Made by a program: the position numbers and the translations under genes
Notes under the pieces: model-generated
Database searches by the model: none
The model's input: only the letters and a program-made list of their open reading frames with translations
What the model was told of the DNA's origin: nothing
Assembly: GCA_035610835.1 (NCBI GenBank)
Contig: CM069455.1
Span: forward strand, 40,565,944 to 40,629,943
Direction: 5' to 3'
DNA length: 64,000 bases
Source of the DNA: Ophiura sarsii
Taxonomy: Eukaryota > Echinodermata > Ophiuroidea > Amphilepidida > Ophiuridae
Shown: piece by piece, positions 55,270 to 64,000 of the stretch
Numbering within the stretch: position 1 is the first letter of the stretch
Layout: every line of letters begins with the position of its first letter

Positions 55270-56815
55270 GGAAGTGTCTATACAGCCGATCATCAGATGG
55301 CCAATGTGTACCAGACTATACAGCCGATCATCGTAGAGGGGGTAAAATCCCTGGTCCTTATCCCTGTCCCTGTCCTTATCCGCAGTTTTACCTCAACCGA
55401 TCATCGGGTAGCCAATGGTACCAGACAGTACAACCTATCGTGACTCGCACGACACTGTTCGGTCATTCTTGAACATGGGGGGGGGGTTGTGTAAATTTGT
55501 TTAAACTATTAAAGATGGTGGTGATTGGAGTGATTTTAGAGGCGATTTTGGAGTGTAAATTCCATTTTTTCTGCGCTTCGCGCATATATTCTTAAAACCT
55601 ATCGACTTCAAAAACTTTTACTATGAGACGACTTCTGGACAGCACATCGACGATATGGTGGAAAAACATCTTTATAATCATCAACAGTCGAGACATTAGA
55701 GCCACAGGGTGTATAATGTTACATGAGTGGAAAAGAAGAAAAAAATCCAATATCATGATTTAAAAATGTGATTGATTGCATGCCTTTCACCTCATCTCTG
55801 CTTTGCACCATAAATGCTCACAAAAGTAGAACATTTCACTGGATTATACGTTTCTGCTCAGAATGTTCTAACTTGTTCGGGTTATAAAGACTCACAAAAC
55901 CCCCCAAAATGTATAAATTTTAAAACAAATTCCAACTCACTACGCTCGCCATTACTAATTTCACAAAATAAAAAGAAGGGGCATCATAAAATTATTGGCC
56001 GTCATAGGGCACAAACAAAATTTGCCAACGTATCCATGAACAAGTATGTGACAAGTTGATTTTTTCGGGGAGGGGGGGGGGGTTGTGTAAAAAGCTACTG
56101 GTTAGCAGGGGGGTCATGTAATTTTCAGTTTCAGCTCTAGGGGGGGTTAGGTAATTTAACATACATAACATACATCGCGCTAGCGCGGACAGGGCCGGGA
56201 GTGTGAGGCAGGGAGGATGTGCCCGGCCCCCTCACAATTGGAAAAAAAATCAATTTGTGAACCGTTTTGGTGCGATCTGATGTATACTTTTGACCAATAT
56301 TTTATTGAAAAGCCACCACTTCATTTCCAATAATTTTTTTATTTGTTCAATGAACAATCTTTAACAAAATGAACATATCATCTCATGGGGGCCCCACTTA
56401 CATGACTTAATATCATGCTTATAAATTTCGTGTTTGGTGTGATGGGGGGGATGAATTTACCAATTAAAGCTGTGCGCAGCACTGCCTCCGCGCTCAGGTA
56501 GTCTACTCGTATGCCTTGTATAATTTCACTGTCACACAATCGAACAACACCCCCTGATACTTCCCATCCGAGAACCGACCAAATACTTTTTTCCCGGGGG
56601 TGAGATCAGAGGATGGGGAGCGGTCCATGGGGAGTGAGCCCTCTATCGGTACATGTTCATAGAGTGACAAAGAAAAGGAAAAAGGTATACTAAAGCAGAC
56701 TAGCGCTCAGGGGGAGTATAGCTTTACACGAAATAGCTGACCGATCATCGGCTGTATAGCTTTACACGAAATAGCTGTACGTCAGACCGATCATCTGCTG
56801 TATAGCCTCTGCCAT
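55270..56815. repeat. Inverted CAGCCGATCAT repeats with poly-G interior
   Basis: TATACAGCCGATCATC at 55283 and 55317 is inverted as GATCATCGGCTGTATAGC at 56743 and 56794. GGGGGGTTGTGTAAA recurs at 55482 and 56075. Likely a decayed foldback element. Confidence 0.5.
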
Positions 56816-57316
56816 TAATACATGTAGGCCTATAAGCTTATTTAGGCCTATTGCTTTGTTTTACCTTAATTCACAATCAACTTTGAAAGCCAATTGAAAA
56901 CTTATATCAAATTGAAGGTTTTTTAAAAAATCAGATAATTCATTCATCGTCAATTCATCTCACTTTTCCTCGACTTATCCTTTCTTTTTTGGGACGCCAA
57001 ATGCTTGCAGATAGCTCGTCACCACGTAAGTTATTGGCATAGCCCGTCGGAAAACAGGCGTTGATTGGTTGAATGTTGAAAGCCCGGGGGTTCAGTGAAC
57101 ATACCAAGCGGGTACGCATCCGCATCCAAAAAAAACCGTCGAAAAGGGGCCAGATTTCACCACACGACGTCGTCGACGTCTTTCTGAAAAATGGGTACTT
57201 TTTAGGGGACATCGCGTTTTAGGCCCGACTTTAGGGGATCCATTAAAGCATCGAGGTATCGACGTTTAGGGGTAGGCCCTACCAGGGAGGTATAAATAGT
57301 AACTAATAGTAATACC

Positions 57317-57707
57317 CGTGGGGGGGGGGGGGGTACTCGGATTTGGTTTGGTCGGGGGTGTGCCGCTGGAGATTCAAAACCCATACCCATTTTTAGGGGT
57401 GATTTTGGAAAAATCGGTACCCATTTTTAGGGGTTTTGCTTCATTTTAGACCAAATTTTCGCAAATTATCGGGAAAATAGACCTAATTTTTGCAAAATTT
57501 CGCGAAAATAGACAAAAAATTCGCGAAAATAGACAAAAAATTCGCGGAAATAGACACAAATTTCGCGAAAATAGACCCATTTGTAAAAGTGACCCCATTA
57601 TTAGGGATTTCCAGCACAAAATCATACCCCATGTTTAGGGATTTTGTGCCCAAAAAGCTACCATTAGAGCGGCACACCCCGTATACCGTCTTGGGTGAGT
57701 ACCCCCC

Positions 57708-57770
<63 letters not shown>
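57317..57770. mobile_element. GGGTACTC...GAGTACCCCC element with C-run
   Basis: Ends CCCGTGGGGG..GTACTC and GAGTACCCCC..CCCGGG. The interior (GTGTGCCGCTGGAGATTC, ACCCATTTTTAGGGG) is shared in reverse orientation with 54636-54917. The C-run at 57705-57768 is about 60 bases. Confidence 0.6.
57475..57585. repeat. TTCGCGAAAATAGACAAAAAA tandem repeat
   Basis: Five or six 20-bp units inside the poly-G/C-ended element at 57317-57770. Confidence 0.8.
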
Positions 57771-57779
57771 GTAGTAATA

Positions 57780-59060
57780 TTAACATCTCTCTGGCCCTAC
57801 TAATTAATTGTTGTACTTGTACATGTATGTGTGACTTTTCAATAAACATGCAAATGTTGAAAAAAATCTTCAATATTTCCCTACTTTAGCCTATAGTTGA
57901 TTCGCAGACATTGGCCGATTCACCATTTCAGTCAGAGGTAACAGAAGCAAAAGAGGGGGAGGCACTCGAATTTTAATCGTAATATGCATGGATAATACCT
58001 TGTCATCATCAGTGCCTGTACTATTGTGACGTATTCACCACTATGTAAAGATATGGTGAGTTCAATAAGGTTTCGGAGTTGTTTATCTTGAATCGACAAC
58101 GGTAAGACGGGTTTATTTTGCGAGGGCAGCTTTATTTGAACTATTATTAAACCTAGTGACTGGGAACTTGCGGCAAAACGATCTGCATTGACTTTGCCTG
58201 CAAACAGGTGTTATCAATTGCCCGCATATTTTGATAAAGAAGATGTATTGGTATTCAGATAATTTGATAAAGGTATTCAGGCGATCTCATAGCCAGAAAT
58301 ACATAAAGTAACGTTGATAATCCGTATCTTGGTCGATATAACTTTTTCCTCCATCTAGGCCAAATGGTTTTGTACCTGGTTTATACAAAAGATGATGATT
58401 GAATTAATTTATTTTTTTCTCACAAATGAATATGTAGAACGGGTCTTTTTTAGTTTAATGTTTCCTTTATGTCACGTGCATAATAAAAAAGGAAAATAAT
58501 AAAAAGTGAAACTTGATTATCCACTAAATTATGAATAGGTTGACAAACATAACATTTTTCTTTTGAAAAATATATAAGGTCGATGATGGTCGACTTTTAT
58601 TATTGTGTTGACCGCTTCCAAAGGGATTTACATATTTCAAGCTGTTGGATTAAATAGTTGGTCGCCGTGATTTGTAAAGCTACATGATCAGCTATTCACT
58701 AAAGCCACACTATCATGAATAGCATTTGATTATGGAACGCAAATAATAACATCTATAAAAGTACCGCTGTTTCATCATTGGTCAAAATGGGTTCCTCTAA
58801 CGCCCAATGGACGAGGTCCAAAATCGAAACCAATACGCCAGAGTTTATGAATCTACTATAATCATCCCCGGTATATCAAAAAAATTGCTGATTTTTCAAG
58901 CCTTCCCCGATTTCGATGTATACAAAGCACCACATAACATGTGCAGTGACGTCCCCAGCAGGTGATGCCCGGAATTATGATTGTTCCAAATCGTTATGCC
59001 TAGCCTGATCATTTTGCTTTTGCCGCGCCTCCGAACACGCCTGCGAATCGGCCTGCGAAC
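57780..59060. other. No gene seen
   Basis: Apparently unique A+T-rich sequence. No splice-flanked coding segment was recognised; upstream exons of the lectin gene could lie here or beyond 64 kb. Confidence 0.45.
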
Positions 59061-59066
59061 ACGATA

Positions 59067-59489
59067 GGGGGCTGTCATTTTCTTCGGGAGGGGGGGGGGG
59101 GGGGGGGGGGGGGGGCAGGGGGGGGCAGGGGGGGGGGGGGGGGCAGGGGGGGGGCACAAATATGGTGGGGTCATAATTTTGTAAAATCTAAAATAGGGGG
59201 GTTGTCATTTTGTGTAGCAATACAGATTCTAAAATTTCAAAACGGCAATATTGTTTGCGCTTCGCGCGCTCATCTAAGCATATCCCTTATAAATGTACAT
59301 ATTTACAACAGGCCTTTCCTGTTTATTTTTCATCATTTGCTATTTTAGTCATTAAAAAATCTAACTTCGATAGGCCGGGTGGTGGGGGGGGGGCGTCATA
59401 AAATTATTTTGTATCGGATAGGGGGGTTATAAATTTATTAACAACGGCCATTGACATATTTTCCCCTCCCGAAGAAAATGATAGCCCCC
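59067..59489. mobile_element. GGGGGCTGTCATTTTCTTCG MITE, copy 2
   Basis: Reverse-oriented relative of 4863-5255, sharing the interior (TGTACATATTTACAACA, CTTCGATAGGCCGG, TTGTATCGGATAGGGGGG). G-run expanded at 59090-59155. Confidence 0.8.
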
Positions 59490-59870
59490 TTATACCTCGA
59501 TTTTTTTTGCATGCATTCTACATCACATGTATATCTGTATGAATGTCACTAGTGATTATGAATTAAGATTATTTTGAGCCATTGCTATATTACGCCAGTT
59601 AGGGGTGCATTAATCATTCTTAAAAGTTGGTAACGCTGTTTAGGGTAGGGTTTGTATGTGTTACGCCATTTAGGGGTATCAAAACTAGTGTTCTGGTTTA
59701 CGCCATTAGGGTCCATTTCAGAGGTGATTGGACGCGCATGTGTACCCGCTTGGCATTACGGTGCGATATTACATTTAGCTGCATTAGAAACCTAATAGCC
59801 ACCAATAGCCTCAGCTATTGCGGATACTAGCTAATGGTACTTGTAGCTGATATTGGATGATATTAGGTAA

Positions 59871-59942
59871 TTTGTTCTGGTCATTCGGAATTGTCCCTCG
59901 GGGGCTGCGCCCCTCGGGACAATTCCTCAGACCAGAACAAAA
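59871..59942. repeat. GC-rich hairpin (GGAATTGTCCC...GGGACAATTCC)
   Basis: TTTGTTCTGGTC and GGAATTGTCCC pair with GGGACAATTCC and GACCAGAACAAA around CGGGGGCTGCGCCCC. It lies at the left edge of the AGCT satellite. Confidence 0.85.
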
Positions 59943-61025
59943 ACCTCTGATTTTAAAACAAATTCACGAAAACAGTTGTTACGCAGTCATTATTCTCTAA
60001 ATATAAGCTATCGATACCTAATATTGGCTAATAGGATAATGGTACATAGATTCTTACTTTATTCTAAATCTAGCTATAGCTGATATTAGCTATTACAACC
60101 TTCTATTATAACAATCATATAAGCTATTGCTATCTAATATAAGCTGATATCGGCTAACTAGAGCGCTAGCTAATATAAGCTACTACCCGCGAATGCGATA
60201 TGATAGTTCGATTTCTTCTTTATTGTAAACATAGATATACCAGCTATTAGCTATTACAACAATCTAATATACGCTATTGGAAGCTAATATAAGCTATTGG
60301 TAGCTAATATCAGCTATTGATAGCTAATATCGGGTTATGCGCTAATAGTTAGATTTTTATTTTATTATAAACCTAACTATAGCTGATATAAGCTTTTACA
60401 ACAATCTATTATAAGCTACGGGTAGCTAATAAGCTATTGGTAGCCAATATAAGCTATCGATACCTAATATTGGCTAATAGGATAATGGTACATAGATTCT
60501 TACTTTATTTTAAATCTAGCTATAGCTGATATTAGCTATTACAACCTTCTATTATAACAATCATATAAGCTATTGCTATCTAATATAAGCTGATATCGGC
60601 TAACTAGAGCGCTAGCTAATATAAGCTACTACCCGCGAATGCGATATGATAGTTCGATTTCTTCTTTATTGTAAACATAGATATACCAGCTATTAGCTAT
60701 TACAACAATCTAATCGGGAATCTAATATACGCTATTGGAAGCTAATATAAGCTATTGGTAGCTAATATCAGCTATTGATAGCTAATATCGGGTTATGCGC
60801 TAATAGTTAGATTTTTATTTTATTATAAACCTAGCTATAGCTGATATAAGCTATTACAACAATCTATTATAAGCTACGGGTAGCTAATATAAGCTATTGG
60901 TAGCCAATATAAGCTATCGATACCTAATATTGGCTAATAGGATAATGGTACATAGATTCTTACTTTATTCTAAATCTAGCTATAGCTGATATTAGCTATT
61001 ACAACCTTCTATTATAACAATCATA

Positions 61026-62156
61026 CAGGGTGTCCCAAAAGTCTATGCACGACTTTGAAGCTTTGTATGTCACAAAATATAAGTCGTATTGAATATATGA
61101 ATACATATTTAGAAAGAGGAGATGTGGGAAATAATTTTGATACCAAACATTGGAGTAACATCTGCTTGTAATGCTACCATACCGTATATGTAAAATATGT
61201 ATTACTGCAAAAAATGTAATTTTATACTTCGGAGAGATAAAGTTCATAAATCAATACCTATTGAGATTAACAAAAAGACGGGTAGAGTTGGTTACACGGA
61301 AAGTGATCCGTCAATTGTAATATTTAAATGTTTTACATTACAGTGATCCCATCATAATAACAAACTATATTACTCATAGTTTTCGTTTCTATACTGAAAT
61401 CTAGTTTAAATGTTTTCCATTTATACAGAGACGTGTGCTAATGCAAAAACACAGACCTAAAAAATTGAATAAAGTAACAGAAAAGTGAACACACACATCA
61501 CACAGCGAATAGATCTCTTTGGACTTTTGGCTACTGCATGGCCTATGATATCAATGTGACTTGTTGATCTACCAGTCTTTTTTTCTACCACATCGAGACA
61601 AATCATGCACAGTTCCTGTGTTCAAAAGTGTATTCACCAACTTAAGAATGGATATTCTTCCTGGTGCGCGTTTCACTTTAAAATGTTTTCTGAACTTTTG
61701 TTGAGTATGTTGAGCTAGCTGAATTTGTTTAAGCGTAGACTCATACAATTTGTATTCGCTTATCTATGCTGTAAACCATCTCGAATGAAGACTTTTGGTG
61801 TGCAATGTTGTCTACTTCGCCTATTTATGTTGTGAGTGACCGAGTTTGGTAATAACATTAATGTTGCAAGGTAAGCAGTGAACTGTGACTAATGCGCAAC
61901 GTTGCTTTCATACCGTTAATTTATGCGCTCCTGTTTTTTAGCAACAATGTGTGGTATTTGGTATGGGTGGGTCTCACATGGCTAAAAACTTTCAACCAGT
62001 TTTATAATGTTGTGGGTTCACCAATAGAGTTGATTTTGGTATCAAAATAATTTCCAAAATCTCGTCTATCAAGATATGGTTACATTTATACCATATGATT
62101 TATATTTTATGAGATATGACTCTTCAAAAACGTGCATAGACTTTTGGGACACCCTG
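61026..62156 (-). mobile_element. Mariner/Tc1-like element with CAGGGTGTCCCAAAAGTC ends
   Basis: Long inverted ends (CAGGGTGTCCCAAAAGTCT and complement, similarity for about 160 bp), TA on both sides. Inserted in a satellite unit; deletion of the element restores the unit found at 60117 (AATCATATAAGC). It contains a decayed transposase N-terminus at about 61510-61785. Confidence 0.88.
61510..61785 (-). pseudogene. IS630/Tc1-mariner-like transposase N-terminal remnant
   Basis: On the minus strand frames read MVYSIDKRIQIV, then QQKFRKHFKVKRAPGRISI then LKLVNTLLNTGTVHDLSRCG and, after a one-base shift in an A-run, a segment ending AVAKSPKRSIR. This is the helix-turn-helix DNA-binding region (FRxxFxxxRxPxxxxIxxLVxxFxxTGTV...GRK...VxxSPxRSxR). 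Stops and frameshifts break it, and the DDE catalytic domain is missing. Confidence 0.7.
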
Positions 62157-62986
62157 TATAAGCTATTGCTATCTAATATAAGCTGATATCGGCTAACTAG
62201 AGCGCTAGCTAATATAAGCTACTACCCGCTAATGCGATATGATAGTTCGATTTCTTCTTTATTGTAAACATAGATATATCAGCTATTAGCTATTACAACA
62301 ATCTAATATACGCTATTGGAAGCTAATATAAGCTATTGGTAGCTAATATCAGCTATTGGTAGCTAATATCAGCTATTGGTAGCTAATATCAGCTATTGAT
62401 AGCTAATATCTGGTTATGCGGTAATAGTTAGATTTTTATTTTATTATAAACCTAGCTATAGCTGATATAAGCTATTGGTAGCTAATATAAGCTATCGATA
62501 CCTGATTTTGGCTAATAGGATAATGGTACATAGATTCTTACTTTATTCTAAATCTAGTTATAGCTGATATTAGCTATTACAACCTTCTATTATAACAATC
62601 ATATAAGCTAGTGCTATCTAACATAAGCTGATATCGGCTTAATAGAGCGCTAGCTAATATAGCTAATATTCGCTAATGCGATATGGTAGTTCGATTTCTT
62701 CTTTATTCTAGACATAGATATACCAGCTATTAGCTATTACAACAATCTAATAATACGCTATAGGTAGCTTATATAAGCTATTGGTAGCTAATGTCAGCTA
62801 TTGATAGCTAATATCGGGTTATGCGCTAATGGTAGTTATATTTTTACTTTATTATAAACCTAGCTATAGCTGATATTAGCTATTACAACAATATATTATA
62901 AGATAAAACATTAACTCGATCGTTTCCCAAACACATCAAGGGTCGTTCTTAAAAAAGCCAATAAAATGTAAAAATGTAAACACCTT

Positions 62987-63233
62987 TTAACGCTTTCCAC
63001 GCGGCTATTATTTTTACCATACACAAAAGAGTTTTTTCAGAAACCTTTCATAATTTTCAAAGTCTATCTCAAAGATTACTGACCAAACACAAGGCATGTT
63101 TGTACTTATTTCAATGCATTTCTCACGGTGATTCCAAATATGGTAATGAAATACAATAATTTTGACATTTTTGAAACATTTTGTGACATTTTGGAATGTC
63201 GTCTGCAGCTGCCTGCCGCGTGGAAAGTGTTAA
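62987..63233. mobile_element. CACTTTCCACGCGGC MITE, copy 4
   Basis: TTAACGCTTTCCACGCGGC to GCCGCGTGGAAAGTGTTAA, inserted in the AGCT-type satellite region. A degraded half-copy begins at about 63475, and another half (37690-37873) carries the LINE-tail insertion. Confidence 0.75.
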
Positions 63234-63550
63234 GGTGGTTACATTTGGTATAACTTTGGTGTAGGAAGCCAATGACGTTTAAACCGGTATTAAAAGCATG
63301 TTAAGAGTTTAAACATCACATTGTTGGTGTTTTTAACTTGGTGTTAGAAGCCATAGAAATTTAAACCCTTATTAAGCGTTAAAACATCAAATCGATCCCG
63401 GAACACACGATTGGTCGTTCTTTAAAACGTGTAGGTGTAGAAAGCCAATAAAAGTTAAAATTCTTAATATGCATGATAACACTTTCTACGCGCCATAATT
63501 TACCATAATTATTATCGAACAACAGATTTTTCATAACCTTTCGTAACAGT

Positions 63551-64000
63551 TTTCAATGAGGAAAAAATATAAAATAAAGATAGCCCATTAGCAGATAGGG
63601 GTAGCTGATATAAGCTAAGGGGTTGTGATAGCTGATAGCCACAATAGCTAAGTTTTCAATGAGGGAAAAAATATATAATAAAGATAGGCCTAGCCCATTA
63701 GCAGATAGGGGTAGCTAATATAGTGATAGCTGATAGCTCAATAGCTACGTTTTCGAGAGAAAAAAATATAAAATAAAGATATCCCATTAGCAGATAGGGG
63801 TAGCTAATATAAGCTAACGGGTTGTGATAGCTGATAGCTCAATAGCTAAGTTTTCGAGGGATAAAATTAAAATTAAAAATAGCCTATTAGCAGATAAAAG
63901 GGGTAGCTAATATAAGCTAACGGGTTGTGATAGCTGATAGCTCAATAGCTACGTTTTAGAGGGAAAAATATAAAATAAAGATAGCCCATTAGAAGATAGG
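63551..64000. repeat. GCCCATTAGCAGATAGGGGTAG tandem array, about 95-115 bp unit
   Basis: About five units (TTTTCAATGAGG/AAAAAATATAAAATAAAGATA...GGGTTGTGATAGCTGATAGC), continuing past the window edge. Shares AGCTGATA/AGCTAATA words with the neighbouring satellite. Confidence 0.85.

Larger units (their letters stand above)
59750..63000. repeat. AGCTATTGGTAGCTAATATA satellite with about 446-bp higher-order unit
   Basis: Short units of AGCTATTGGTAGCTAATATA and variants are organised in a larger unit starting TGGCTAATAGGATAATGG at about 60028, 60474, 60936 and (after removing the mariner insertion) 62510, spacing about 443-462 bp. Confidence 0.88.

Noticed and set aside
56514..56645. 41-codon minus-strand ORF (MDRSPSSDLTPGKK ... 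GRFSDGKYQGVLFD)
   Set aside because: Looks protein-like, but it lies within a repeat region and has no convincing splice sites or recognised family.
57664..57890. Poly-proline and poly-glycine open frames
   Set aside because: They are translations of the long C-run at 57705-57768, a low-complexity tract and not a gene.

Overview
This is a eukaryotic, A+T-rich, repeat-saturated window. It shows no operons or ribosome-binding-site logic, almost no long open frames, clear GT-AG splice signals, CR1/L2-type LINE tails, tRNA-derived elements and many foldback (MITE-like) elements. The one clear host gene encodes SUEL/rhamnose-binding (Gal_Lectin) domains. With the repeat mixture this suggests a marine invertebrate, most likely a non-vertebrate deuterostome (echinoderm, hemichordate or lancelet). 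I cannot fix the species from the sequence alone.

The backbone is a single large gene on the minus strand, read from about 54.4 kb down to about 2.0 kb and probably running off the left edge. I place 13 exons by eye. The first three (54068-54418, 52677-52855, 48273-48414) encode two SUEL lectin domains: one in a single exon, the other split over two exons with matching phase 0. The next ten (46434-46547, 43264-43545, 41791-41808, 38697-38765, 33324-33341, 31643-31750, 31099-31182, 8650-8754, 3933-3947, 2035-2055) are all phase 1-1 cassettes. They encode acidic Glu/Asp runs, Lys/Arg runs, or Pro-Gly linkers. Several are paralogous (46.4/8.65 kb and 31.6/31.1 kb) and four are microexons of 15-21 nt. 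All 13 join without a stop (1506 nt, 502 codons), and any cassette could be skipped without changing frame. This is the most striking system in the window: a lectin head with a long, modular, potentially combinatorially spliced charged tail.

The introns hold nested mobile elements. The dominant class has TTAA target sites and terminal inverted repeats: short foldback MITEs, 0.7-1.6 kb long palindromes, and three families whose ends look like telomere or piggyBac sequence (TTAACCCTAAC) and whose interiors carry a tRNA-like pol III promoter. There are also mariner/Tc1-like elements with TA sites (one with a decayed transposase at 61.5-61.8 kb), hAT-like elements with 8-bp target duplications, a CR1-like reverse transcriptase pseudogene (35.9-37.5 kb), L2-like and other LINE tails, and a classical tRNA SINE (52.18-52.56 kb).

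Tandem arrays include a 144-bp satellite ending exactly at a splice donor (7.9-8.65 kb), a 779-bp triplication (39.3-41.6 kb), a 57-bp coding minisatellite (43.26-43.49 kb), and a long AGCTATT/AGCTAATA satellite with higher-order structure (59.8-64 kb). Between 24.0 and 27.04 kb a small plus-strand, exon-like cluster lies inside the big intron. It looks like a decayed or partly annotatable second gene. From 55.5 to 59.0 kb I see only repeats and unassigned sequence, so the 5' end of the lectin gene was not found.
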